NCBI RefSeq assembly: GCF_003173755.1
Contig: NZ_CP029553.1
Coordinates: forward strand, 1,360,001-1,385,000
Length of the DNA: 25,000 bases
Direction: 5' to 3'
DNA from: Methylobacterium terrae
GTDB lineage: Bacteria > Pseudomonadota > Alphaproteobacteria > Rhizobiales > Beijerinckiaceae
The notes under the pieces are model-generated. The model made no database searches. It was not told where the DNA came from and saw nothing but the letters and a program-made list of their open reading frames with translations. Shown here piece after piece: positions 15,130-23,057 of the stretch. The position numbers were made by a program, and so were the translations under genes. The stretch's first letter is position 1; the number at the start of each line of letters is the position of its first letter.

Positions 15130-16872
15130 TCAGCGCCGCGCAGCGCCACCCGTCACCAGCTTCAGTTCCGGCCGCGGCCGGGGCTTCAGGATCTCCGCGA
15201 CCTTGCGCTCCAGGTCCTCGCCGCGGAACGGCTTCTGCACCACCCGGTCCTCGCCGCCGGCATCGACCTGCGACAGAGCGGTGTGGTCGGCGTAGCCGGT
15301 GACGAACAGGATCTCGATCTGCGGCCAGCGGCTCCGGATCACGGTCGCAACCTCGACGCCGTTCATGCCCGGCATCGCGAAGTCGAGCACCGCGAGGTCG
15401 ACGCACGGATCGGCCTCGAGCGCCTGGATCGCCGCGAGGCCGGAGCTCGCCTCGCGAATCGCGTAGCCGGCCTCGCCGAGGCGGGTGACGGTGATCTCGC
15501 GCACGGCGCCGTCGTCGTCGACGACCAGCACCACCCGCTGGTCGCCGGGGTCGCGGAAAGCAGCGCAGTCGATCTCGGCCGGGCGCGCCTCGGGCAGGGC
15601 GGCCTCGGCGACCACCCGCGGCAGGTAGACCCGCACCGAGGTGCCCTCGCCCACCCGGGTGTCGATGCGCACCCCGCCGCCGGATTGCTTGGCGAAGCCG
15701 TAGACCTGGGCGAGGCCGAGGCCGGAGCCCTTGCCGACCTCCTTGGTGGTGAAGAACGGCTCGAACACCCGCGCCAGCACGTCAGCGGGGATGCCGGTGC
15801 CGGTGTCGCTCACCGCCACCATGGCGTACTCGCCCGGGTTCGGCTCCTCGGGCCGGCTCGGCTCGGCCTTCAGCCGCACGTTGGCGGTCTCGATCGTCAG
15901 GCAGCCGCCGACCGCCATCGCGTCGCGGGCGTTGATCGCGAGGTTGAGGATGATGAGCTCGATCTGGGTCGCGTCGACGAGGGCGGGCCACAGGTCGGGC
16001 TGCAGCGTCATCTCGATGCGGACCGAACCGCCCATCGAGCTCTGCAGCAGGTCGCGCATCGACGCCACGGTCTGGTTGAGCTGCACCGGCACCGGGGCGA
16101 GCTTCTGGCGTCGCGAGAAGGCGAGGAGCTGGGCGGTGAGCCGCGCCCCGCGCTCGGCTGCCCCCCGCATCATGTCGAGGCGGCGCTTCGAGCGCTCGTC
16201 CGCGACCGCGCGTTCGAGGAACTCGATGTTGCCGGCGATGACGGTGAGCAGGTTGTTGAAGTCGTGGGCGACGCCGCTGGTGAGCTGGCCCACCGCCTCG
16301 AGGCGCTGGGCCTGGCGAAGCGCCCCCTCGACCCGCTCGCGCTCGCCGATCTGGTGCTGCAGGGCGGCGTTGGCTTCCGCGAGTTCCCGCGTCCGCTCGG
16401 CGACGCGCTGCTCCAGCGATTCGTTCACGTCGCGCAGGGCCTGCTCGGCGGCGCGTCGCAGCACGTGGGCGCGGGCCTCCGAGAGGGCGCGCAGCACGAC
16501 CCTGGGCAGCCGGTCGAGGCGCTGCTTGGTCACGTAGTCGGTGGCGCCGTGCTTGAGCGCCTCCACCGCCACGTCCTCGCCCAGGGTGCCGGAGACGAAG
16601 ACGAACGGGATCTCCGGGCAGGTCGCGCGGGCCATGGCGAGGGCCGCCATGCCGTCGAAGGCGGGCAGCACGTAATCGGCCAGGATGATGTCGTGGCCCC
16701 CGCGCGCGGTTGCCGCCGCGAAGGCGTCGCGGGCGATCACCCGCTCGATCGCGCAGGCCAGGCGCGCATCCTCCAGCGCGGCCTCCAGCAGCTCGGCGTC
16801 GAGGTCGCTGTCCTCGAGGAGCAGGATGCGGAGCGGGGCCGCGCCGTCCTCCGGCGCCGTCGCCTCAGTCAC
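15130..16872 (-). CDS. Hybrid sensor histidine kinase with receiver domains at both ends
   Basis: A 580-residue cytoplasmic protein without membrane segments. Domains in order: N-terminal receiver (residues ~14-130, phospho-acceptor Asp66 in LADYVLP), a coiled-coil linker (~140-190, LEQRVAERTRELAEANAAL), dimerisation/phosphoacceptor helix with His203 in GVAHDFNNLL, HATPase (N box NLAINARDAM ~310-319, G1 DTGTG ~356-360, G2 GSGLGLA ~382-388) and a C-terminal receiver (~446-563, Asp497 in VLDFAMPG, Lys547). The HDFNN wording is that of the NtrB-like/HWE-free hybrid kinases common in alphaproteobacteria. It starts with GTG at 16872, overlapping the response-regulator stop by 8 nt, so the two are translationally coupled. 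The N-terminal receiver lets it take phosphate or be gated by another kinase. Confidence 0.93.
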   Translation of the reverse strand: MTEATAPEDGAAPLRILLLEDSDLDAELLEAALEDARLACAIERVIARDAFAAATARGGHDIILADYVLPAFDGMAALAMARATCPEIPFVFVSGTLGEDVAVEALKHGATDYVTKQRLDRLPRVVLRALSEARAHVLRRAAEQALRDVNESLEQRVAERTRELAEANAALQHQIGERERVEGALRQAQRLEAVGQLTSGVAHDFNNLLTVIAGNIEFLERAVADERSKRRLDMMRGAAERGARLTAQLLAFSRRQKLAPVPVQLNQTVASMRDLLQSSMGGSVRIEMTLQPDLWPALVDATQIELIILNLAINARDAMAVGGCLTIETANVRLKAEPSRPEEPNPGEYAMVAVSDTGTGIPADVLARVFEPFFTTKEVGKGSGLGLAQVYGFAKQSGGGVRIDTRVGEGTSVRVYLPRVVAEAALPEARPAEIDCAAFRDPGDQRVVLVVDDDGAVREITVTRLGEAGYAIREASSGLAAIQALEADPCVDLAVLDFAMPGMNGVEVATVIRSRWPQIEILFVTGYADHTALSQVDAGGEDRVVQKPFRGEDLERKVAEILKPRPRPELKLVTGGAARR

Positions 16873-17326
16873 CGGAGCCCCAGCTCGCCCGGTGCGGCGG
16901 CGGCTCGTTGAGCACGGCCCAGAACACGCCGAGATCCTGGATCGCCTCGAAGAACTCCTTGAACCCGACCGGCTTCACCACGAAGGCGTTCACGCCGAGC
17001 TGGTAGGAGCGCACGAGGTCGCTCTCCTCGCGCGACGAGGTCAGCATCACGATCGGGATCGCCCGCGTTCGCGGATCGCCCTTCACCGCCGCCAGCACCT
17101 CGAGCCCGTCGACCTTCGGCAGCTTCAGGTCGAGCAGCACCACAGCGGGGTCCTGCTCGGGCCGCGCGGCGTGCGGGCCCTGGCGGCGCAGGAAGTCCAG
17201 CGCCTCGGCGCCGTCGCGGCAGATGACGATCTTGTTCGCCAGCTGGCTCTTCTCGAGCGCCGCAAGGGTCAGTTCGATGTCGTTCGGGTTGTCCTCGACG
17301 AGGAGGATCGGCTTCAGGTCGGCCAT
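16865..17326 (-). CDS. Single-domain response regulator, Rcp1-like
   Basis: A 153-residue stand-alone receiver. It has the acidic pocket EDNPND (residues 11-16), phospho-acceptor Asp66 in VVLLDLKLPKVDGLEVL, the switch Thr/Ser in MLTSS and the conserved Lys in VVKPVGFKEF. There is no output domain. Length and wording match Rcp1/BphP-partner regulators encoded next to phytochromes. A perfect AGGAGG (17331-17336) precedes the ATG and overlaps the stop codon of the phytochrome frame, showing coupled translation. It likely receives phosphate from the phytochrome kinase and may relay it to the hybrid kinase. Confidence 0.95.
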   Translation of the reverse strand: MADLKPILLVEDNPNDIELTLAALEKSQLANKIVICRDGAEALDFLRRQGPHAARPEQDPAVVLLDLKLPKVDGLEVLAAVKGDPRTRAIPIVMLTSSREESDLVRSYQLGVNAFVVKPVGFKEFFEAIQDLGVFWAVLNEPPPHRASWGSGD

Positions 17327-17335
17327 CGTGTCCTC

Positions 17336-17545
17336 CTATCGGAAGGGGAGCGTGAAATGGAAGGTCGCGCCCTGCCCGAGGGTCCCTTCCGCCCAGACCT
17401 GTCCACCGTGCCGTTCGACGATGCGGCGGACATTGGCCAGCCCGATGCCGGTCCCCTCGAACTCCTCGACCCGGTGCAGGCGCTGGAAGACGCCGAACAG
17501 CTTGGCGACGTAGGCCATGTCGAAGCCGACGCCGTTGTCGCGCAC
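17336..17545 (-). pseudogene. Detached C-terminal ATPase end of the bacteriophytochrome kinase (other frame)
   Basis: This 69-codon stretch encodes the G1 box DNGVGFD, the F box [10 protein letters not shown], the G2 box GTGIGLA and the end [20 protein letters not shown] of a histidine kinase HATPase domain. It continues exactly where the upstream phytochrome reading frame stops, but in another frame. It starts with a GTG at 17545, two bases past the TAG stop, so reinitiation is possible but a free fragment would lack the N box. It is best read as the lost tail of the upstream gene. If the frames are joined, the full protein has 750 residues, normal for a bacteriophytochrome. Confidence 0.85.
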
Positions 17546-17546
17546 G

Positions 17547-19589
17547 CTAGAACACCGCCTCGGCCTCGCGGTCGGCCTCGCGCACGACCTCGATCACCGC
17601 CTCCTCCCGCCCGCGGGTGTACTTGACCGCGTTGGAGAGCAGGTTCTCGATCACGAGCCGCATCATCACCGGGTCGGCCCGGACCTGGCCCAGCGGGCCG
17701 ACCTGCCAGCGGATCGCGCGCTCGAGCGGGATGTCGCGGATCATCCTCCGGCGCACGTCCTCGACGAGCTGGTTCATGTCGCAGGGGATGCGGTTGAGGG
17801 CGTTGCGGCCCATCTGCGAGAAGGTCAGGAGGTTGTCGACGAGGGTGCCGGCCGAGAACGCCGCCTCGATGATGGTGTCGACGTAGCGCCGCCCGCGATC
17901 CGACAGCCTCTCGCCCTCGCGCGAGCGCAAGAGCTCGGCATAGCCGACGATGTGGCGGAACGGCGCCCGCAGGTCGTGGCTGACCGAGTACGAGAACGCC
18001 TCGAGCTCCTTGTTCGAGCGCTGCAATTCCTCGCTCAGCGAGGCCAGTTCCTCGGCCCGGCGCAGCACGATGCCGAGCACCGCGGCGCGCAGGTCCTTGG
18101 CGGCGTCGACCTCCGGCACCGACCAGGGCAGGGAGCGGCCCTGCACGGTCTCCTTCCAGGTCTCGAAGGACTTGCGCGGGTGCAGCCGGTCGGGGCCGCC
18201 GGCCGGGTCCTTGGTGGCGGCTTTCTTCGGATCGCCGCCCCAGCGCACGGTCTGGACCACCTCGGGGCGGAACCACAGCACGTAGCTGGCGTACTTCTCC
18301 GAGATCGAGATGGCGAGGAGCCCGCTCGCGGCGTCGGCGACGGTGCGCGCCGGCGGGTATTCCTCGGAGAGCGCGTCGGTGACGTGGACCGCCTCGCCGG
18401 CATGCTCGGTCGAGAGCCACTCGTAGATCCCGCGCACCTGCCGCTCGGAGGGCGTCTCGCCCATCAGGTGGCAGCGCTGGCCGGAGACGATCGCCGCGCC
18501 CCCGGCCCCGGTGAGAGCCAGCACGTCGTCCGGATGCTTGAGGAAGCCTTCGACGAAGTTCTCCTCCTCGGCCATGAAGGCGAGGAGGCGCGCCTGGATC
18601 GCGCCGAGCGCCAGGCGCTGCTCGGCGAGCGCCCCGCGCTCCTTGGCGGCGAGCTGCAGGGCGAAGGTCTGGGTGAGGATGTCGCAGGCGTTGCGGGTCT
18701 GGAGCGGCACCCGCCGGGGCGTCTTGTTGTGGCAGGAGATCAGGCCCCACAGCGCGCCCTCGACCAGGATCGAGACCGACATCGAGGCCATCGTGCCCAT
18801 GTTGCGCATGTACTCGACGTGGACCGGCGAGACGCTGCGCAGGACCGACTGGCTGAGGTCGAGGGGCGCCCCCGTCGACGGGGTCAGGCCGGGCACGATC
18901 GGCACCGGCGCGTAGGCCGCGTCCGGGATGATGCGCAGGCGGTTGCGGCGGTAGAGCTCGCGGGCCTGGGCCGGGATGTCGGAGGCGGGGAAGCGCAGGT
19001 CGAGGTAGGAGGGCAGCACGCCGTTGCCGTCCTCGGCCACGACGGTGCCGTGCCAGTCGCGGTCGAACCGGTAGACCAGGGCGCGGTCGAACCCGGTGAG
19101 CAGCCGGATGTCGGCAGCCAGCAGCCCGCACAGGGCCTCGACGGTGGTGGCCCCGTGCAGCGCCTCGATGAAGGCGCGCAGGCGCGGATAGAGCGTGTCG
19201 AGGCCGCCGGCCGCCGCCTCGCCGGCGCTCTCCTCGAACTCGAGCACCGTGAGCGCGCCGGAGCGGTGGGCCGCGAGGTCGTAGGCGCGGGGACCGGTCC
19301 CGGTCTCGAGGGTCAGGGTGCCGAGATAGGTCGCGCCGTCGCGGCCGAGCTGCGTCGCCAGGGCCTGGAGGATCGCGCTTCCGATCTCGGGCAGCGCCTC
19401 GCTTAAGGGGCGGCCATGGGCCCGGTCCGCCGGGCGGCCGGGGAGGTCGGGCAGGTTGGCGCTCGCCTGGACGATGCGCAGGTCCGGTCCTTCGAGCCCC
19501 ACGAGGAAGCCGTGCGGCTGCAACGTGCCGAGGATGTGGATCGGCTCCCTGTCGCAGGCCGTGAGTTCCGCCGGTTGCACAGACCGCAT
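17547..19589 (-). CDS. bphP: Bacteriophytochrome histidine kinase, truncated by a frameshift
   Basis: 680 residues from ATG 19589 to TAG 17547-17549. The N-terminal PAS domain begins [18 protein letters not shown] with Cys12, the biliverdin attachment site of bacterial phytochromes. The GAF domain carries PASDIP (201-206) and the PHY domain carries WGGDPKK and the tongue motif PRKSFETW (471-478). His538 in [14 protein letters not shown] is the kinase phospho-acceptor, and the ATPase N box [10 protein letters not shown] (~649-658) follows. The frame then ends [12 protein letters not shown], before G1 and G2. Deleting one T at 17549 restores [12 protein letters not shown] and joins the tail at 17336-17545. 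An in-frame ATG at 19634 exists, but 19589 has GAGG upstream and a normal N-terminus. Red/far-red light sensing is expected; kinase output would be lost if the frameshift is real. Confidence 0.9.
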   Translation of the reverse strand: MRSVQPAELTACDREPIHILGTLQPHGFLVGLEGPDLRIVQASANLPDLPGRPADRAHGRPLSEALPEIGSAILQALATQLGRDGATYLGTLTLETGTGPRAYDLAAHRSGALTVLEFEESAGEAAAGGLDTLYPRLRAFIEALHGATTVEALCGLLAADIRLLTGFDRALVYRFDRDWHGTVVAEDGNGVLPSYLDLRFPASDIPAQARELYRRNRLRIIPDAAYAPVPIVPGLTPSTGAPLDLSQSVLRSVSPVHVEYMRNMGTMASMSVSILVEGALWGLISCHNKTPRRVPLQTRNACDILTQTFALQLAAKERGALAEQRLALGAIQARLLAFMAEEENFVEGFLKHPDDVLALTGAGGAAIVSGQRCHLMGETPSERQVRGIYEWLSTEHAGEAVHVTDALSEEYPPARTVADAASGLLAISISEKYASYVLWFRPEVVQTVRWGGDPKKAATKDPAGGPDRLHPRKSFETWKETVQGRSLPWSVPEVDAAKDLRAAVLGIVLRRAEELASLSEELQRSNKELEAFSYSVSHDLRAPFRHIVGYAELLRSREGERLSDRGRRYVDTIIEAAFSAGTLVDNLLTFSQMGRNALNRIPCDMNQLVEDVRRRMIRDIPLERAIRWQVGPLGQVRADPVMMRLVIENLLSNAVKYTRGREEAVIEVVREADREAEAVF

Positions 19590-19660
19590 GGCCGTCCTCG
19601 CCTCTCGCGCCGGCCTCGAACGTAGAGCTGACACGGCCGCGGCACCTTAGGGGAAGCGGC
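19590..19660. promoter_or_regulatory. Divergent promoter region between bphP and the LysR gene
   Basis: A 71-bp gap with divergent starts at 19589 (minus) and 19661 (plus). AGGGGAA lies about 7 nt before the LysR ATG. No clear operator or core promoter is visible. Confidence 0.35.
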
Positions 19661-20689
19661 ATGACGCCACCAGTGCGGCGCACCGGCCCGGTGGTCTCGG
19701 GGCCGTCCTGGCCCTATCGCGCGCGACGGCGTATCACCGCTGGGCTCCGCGCGGAGGAGAGGGCCATTCCCGACGAGCTGCCCGCCCCGGGCCTCCTGAA
19801 CCGCCTCGACCTCAAGACCCTGCGGCTCTTCGCTGCGATCTGCGAGGAGGGCACGCTCAACGGCGCGGCGCGGCGCGCGGCCATCGCCCCGTCCGCCGTG
19901 AGCAAGCGCCTCGCCGAGCTGGAGCAGGCCCTGGGATGCATCCTGCTCACCCGCGAGCCGCGGGGCATGCGCCCGACCCCGGCGGGCGAGACCCTGCTCC
20001 ACCACACCCGCCGGATGCTGGCGAGCGCCGAGCAGATCGCCCTCGAACTCGCCGAGCACGCCAAGGGGGTGCGCGGCATCGTCCGGATGCTCGCCAACCT
20101 CTCGGCCATCGTGCAGTTCCTGCCCGAGGACCTGCGCGCCTTCCAGGCCCGTCAGGGGGCGATCAGGATCGACCTCGAGGAGCGGCCGAGCGGCGGGGTG
20201 ATCCGCGGCGTCGCGGAAGGGGCGGCCGAGATCGGAATCTGCTCAGGCACCGTCGCGGCCCTCGACCTGCGCGCCACGCTCTACCGGCGCGACCGCCTCG
20301 TCCTGGTGATGCGGGCGGAGCATCCGCTGGCCGGGCGCGCGAGCATCGCCTTCGCGGACGCGCTCGGCTACGACTTCATCGGCCTGCACGCCCAGAGCTC
20401 GATCTACGACAGCGTCCGGGCCGAGGCGCACAGGATCGGCCGCCCCTTGCGGCTGCGGGTGCACGTGCCGGGCTTCGACGCGGTCTGCCGCATGGTCCAG
20501 GCCGATATGGGCCTCGGCGTGATCCCCCGGCAGGTCTTCGGCCTGATCGGCGGGGCGATGCAGCTCGTGGCGGTGCCGCTCACCGACCCCTGGGCCGACC
20601 GCGAGCTGATCATCGTGACGCGGCCGGGCACGCTCTCGCCGGCGGCCGGCCTTCTCGTCGCGCATCTCGTCCACCAGGCCGGGGCCTGA
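19661..20689 (+). CDS. LysR-family transcriptional regulator
   Basis: A 342-residue LysR protein. The winged helix-turn-helix spans residues ~50-109 (LDLKTLRLFAAICEEGTLNG, ...IAPSAVSKRLAELEQALG, LLTREPRGMRPTPAGE). A linker helix and the periplasmic-binding-protein-like effector domain follow (EIGICSGTVAALDLRA, LVLVMRAEHPLAG, MVQADMGLGVIPRQ). The first ~45 residues are a non-conserved Arg/Pro-rich extension longer than usual, but AGGGGAA just before ATG 19661 supports this start and no later ATG exists before the HTH. It precedes, in the same direction, the CoA-transferase/lyase/transporter genes and is their likely regulator. Effector unknown. Confidence 0.92.
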   Translation: MTPPVRRTGPVVSGPSWPYRARRRITAGLRAEERAIPDELPAPGLLNRLDLKTLRLFAAICEEGTLNGAARRAAIAPSAVSKRLAELEQALGCILLTREPRGMRPTPAGETLLHHTRRMLASAEQIALELAEHAKGVRGIVRMLANLSAIVQFLPEDLRAFQARQGAIRIDLEERPSGGVIRGVAEGAAEIGICSGTVAALDLRATLYRRDRLVLVMRAEHPLAGRASIAFADALGYDFIGLHAQSSIYDSVRAEAHRIGRPLRLRVHVPGFDAVCRMVQADMGLGVIPRQVFGLIGGAMQLVAVPLTDPWADRELIIVTRPGTLSPAAGLLVAHLVHQAGA

Positions 20690-20713
20690 GCGCGGCGTCT
20701 CGCATCGGCCTGC

Positions 20714-20730
20714 GTTCTCGACCGGAGAAC
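20714..20730. promoter_or_regulatory. Perfect inverted repeat GTTCTC-N5-GAGAAC, candidate LysR operator
   Basis: A 6-bp perfect dyad at 20714-20719 and 20725-20730 contains T-N11-A, the classical LysR box geometry. It lies 25 bp after the LysR stop and 83 bp before the CoA-transferase start, inside their 123-bp intergenic gap. It could alternatively be a weak terminator hairpin of the LysR gene. Confidence 0.5.
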
Positions 20731-20812
20731 GATCGCTCGCGAGATACGGTTGGATCCGCACCGCGTTCCTCAACTATGGAAGCCTCAAAGACGTCTACAG
20801 GGAGATGACGCC

Positions 20813-22006
20813 ATGAGTGGACCGCTCGCGGGCATTCGCGTCCTGGAACTCGGCCAGCTGATCGCCGCGCCCTTCGCCACCCGCCTGATGGCGGAGTTCG
20901 GCGCCGAGGTGATCAAGGTCGAGCCGCCCGGCGAGGGCGATCCCCTGCGCAAGTGGCGCAAGATGCACGAGGGCACCTCGCTCTGGTGGTACCTCCAGTC
21001 GCGCAACAAGAAGTCGATCGCCGTCAACCTGAAGTCGCCGGAAGGCCTCGCGGTCGTCAAGCAGCTCGCCGGGAGCGCCGACGTCGTCGTCGAGAACTTC
21101 CGGCCCGGCGGCCTCGAAAAGCTCGGCCTCGGCTGGGACGTGCTCTCGGGCCTCAACCCGAACCTCGTGATGGTCCGCATCTCCGGCTACGGCCAGACCG
21201 GGCCCTACCGCGACCGGCCCGGCTTCGGGGCGATCGGCGAGTCGATGGGCGGCCTCCGCTTCACCACCGGCGACCCGAGCACCCCGCCGGCCCGCGTCGG
21301 CGTCAGCATCGGCGACACGCTCGCCTCGCTCCACGGCGTCATCGGCGCCCTGATGGCGCTCCTGCGGGTCAAGACCGGGCAGGGCGCCGGCCAGGTGATC
21401 GATGTGTCACTCGTCGAGAGCGTGTTCAACGTCATGGAGAGCCTGGTGCCGGAATACGACCTCCTGGGCGAGGTCCGCACCCGCACCGGCGGGGCGCTGC
21501 CCGGCATCACGCCCTCGAACACCTATCCGAGCCGGGACGGCGGCTTCGTCGTCATCGCGGGCAACAGCGACCCGATCTTCTGCCGCCTGATGACGGCGAT
21601 CGGCCGGCCCGATCTCGCCGAGAACCCTGACTTCCGCAACAACGAGGGCCGCTCGAAGCAGGCCGCGATGCTCGATTCCGTCATCACCGACTGGACGAAG
21701 AGCCTGACGGTGACGGAAGCGCTCGAGGTGCTGGAGGCCGCCGAGGTGCCGGCCGGGCGGATCTACTCGGTGGCCGACATCGTCGCCGACCCGCACTACA
21801 ACGCCCGCGACATGATCCTCGAGGCCGATCTCCCCGGCGACGCCCGGGTGAAGATGCCCGGCATCGTGCCGAAGCTCTCCGAGACCCCCGGCGCGGTGCG
21901 CTGGCAGGGGCCGGCGCTCGGCGCCCACACCGATTCGGTGCTCGCCGAGCTCGGCTTCGACGAAGCCGGCATCGCGGCGCTTCGCCAGAAGGGAGCCGTC
22001 GCATGA
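20813..22006 (+). CDS. CaiB/BaiF (class III) CoA-transferase
   Basis: A 397-residue class III CoA-transferase. It begins GPLAGIRVLELGQLIAAPFA and continues FGAEVIKVEPPGEGDPLR and NKKSIAVNLKSPEGLAVVK, all hallmark segments. The catalytic aspartate that forms the aspartyl-CoA thioester intermediates is Asp168 in VSIGDTLASLHG. Such enzymes move CoA from a donor such as succinyl-CoA to a carboxylic acid. AGGGAG lies 10-15 nt before ATG 20813. Its stop overlaps the lyase start by 4 nt (ATGA), so the two probably act in sequence on one substrate. Candidates by family knowledge are hydroxymethylglutarate, citramalate, itaconate or a related acid; the sequence alone does not decide. Confidence 0.93.
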   Translation: MSGPLAGIRVLELGQLIAAPFATRLMAEFGAEVIKVEPPGEGDPLRKWRKMHEGTSLWWYLQSRNKKSIAVNLKSPEGLAVVKQLAGSADVVVENFRPGGLEKLGLGWDVLSGLNPNLVMVRISGYGQTGPYRDRPGFGAIGESMGGLRFTTGDPSTPPARVGVSIGDTLASLHGVIGALMALLRVKTGQGAGQVIDVSLVESVFNVMESLVPEYDLLGEVRTRTGGALPGITPSNTYPSRDGGFVVIAGNSDPIFCRLMTAIGRPDLAENPDFRNNEGRSKQAAMLDSVITDWTKSLTVTEALEVLEAAEVPAGRIYSVADIVADPHYNARDMILEADLPGDARVKMPGIVPKLSETPGAVRWQGPALGAHTDSVLAELGFDEAGIAALRQKGAVA

Positions 22007-22941
22007 GCGAGATCATCGTCCGAGGTGACATCGTCGTCCAGGAGGTCGCGACCCGCGACGGCTTCCAGATCGAGCCGGTCTTCGTGCCGACGCATGAGAA
22101 GATCCGGCTGATCGACGCGCTCTCGGCCGCGGGCTTCACCCGCATCGAGGTCTCGTCCTTCGTCTCGCCGAAGGCGGTGCCGGCGCTCGCCGACGCGGCC
22201 GAGGTGTTCTCCGGCATCGCCCGCCGGCCCGGCACCACCTACGTGGCGCTGGTCCCGAACCCGAGGGGCGCCGAGCGGGCGCTCGCCGCGCGGGCCGACG
22301 AGATCAACCTCGTCGCCTCGGTGAGCGAGACCCACAACCGCGCCAACATGGGCATGACGCCGGAGGCCTCGATCCAGGGCTTCGCCGCGATCATGACGAC
22401 GGTGCGGGGAGAGGTCGGCGTCAACGCCACCGTGGCGACCGCCTTCGGCTGCCCGTTCGAGGGGCCTGAGCCCGAGGACAAGGTGCTGGCCCAGGTCGAG
22501 CGCTACCTGAGCCTCGGCGTCGACGGGGTGACCCTCGCTGACACGACCGGCATGGCCAACCCGCGCCAGGTCGCGCGCCTCGTCGCCCGGGCGCTGCCGC
22601 TGGTCGGATCGGAGCGCCTGACGCTGCACTTCCACAACACCCGCGGCTGCGGCCTCGCCAACGTGCTCGCCGCCTACGAGGCCGGCGCCCGCCGGTTCGA
22701 CGCGGCGCTGGGCGGCCTGGGCGGCTGTCCGTTCGCGCCCGGCGCCACCGGCAACATCTGCACCGAGGACCTCGTCAGCATGGCCGAGGAGATGGGCCTC
22801 GCGACCGGCCTCGACCTCGACGCCCTGCTGGCCCTCTCCCGCGACCTGCCCCGCCTCGTCGGCCACGACGTGCCGGGCCAGGTCGCGAAGGCCGGCCGCC
22901 CGCTCGACCTGCACCCGGCCCCGCCGCTCAGGGCGGCCTGA
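22003..22941 (+). CDS. Hydroxymethylglutaryl-CoA lyase-like enzyme (DRE-TIM family)
   Basis: A 312-residue TIM-barrel lyase. The metal and substrate residues known from HMG-CoA lyase are in place: Arg18-Asp19 in ATRDGFQIE, His209 and His211 in HFHNTRG, the active-site loop Cys242 in GGLGGCPFAPGATGN and Asn251. The family cleaves a 3-hydroxy-3-substituted acyl-CoA to an acyl-CoA and a keto product; HMG-CoA gives acetyl-CoA and acetoacetate. The first motif reads RDGFQIE rather than the usual RDGLQNE of leucine-pathway enzymes, hinting at a different acyl-CoA. It overlaps the CoA-transferase gene and precedes a transporter. There are no leucine-degradation genes (such as methylcrotonyl-CoA carboxylase) nearby in the window. 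Confidence 0.9.
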   Translation: MSEIIVRGDIVVQEVATRDGFQIEPVFVPTHEKIRLIDALSAAGFTRIEVSSFVSPKAVPALADAAEVFSGIARRPGTTYVALVPNPRGAERALAARADEINLVASVSETHNRANMGMTPEASIQGFAAIMTTVRGEVGVNATVATAFGCPFEGPEPEDKVLAQVERYLSLGVDGVTLADTTGMANPRQVARLVARALPLVGSERLTLHFHNTRGCGLANVLAAYEAGARRFDAALGGLGGCPFAPGATGNICTEDLVSMAEEMGLATGLDLDALLALSRDLPRLVGHDVPGQVAKAGRPLDLHPAPPLRAA

Positions 22942-23057
22942 CCCCGGCGCGAGGCGCCGCCCGCGAGACGGCAGCCCCGCGCTCCGTTCATCGAAACGAG
23001 CCCTGCCACGCCCGCGCCCCGGGCGAAGGCGCCCCCATGCCCGGAAGGAAACCCCCC

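Noticed and set aside
12530..15295. A 921-codon open frame on the plus strand opposite the molybdopterin-subunit gene
   Set aside because: It mirrors the codon-position GC bias of the real minus-strand gene, is rich in Arg/Gly/Asp/His without any domain, and runs past the gene's start into the promoter gap.
17314..19683. A 789-codon open frame on the minus strand in another frame over the phytochrome gene
   Set aside because: The product is Arg/Pro/Gly/Ala-rich; the true frame shows PAS, GAF, PHY and kinase motifs. Near its 3' end it coincides with the frame holding the detached ATPase tail, which is explained by the frameshift.
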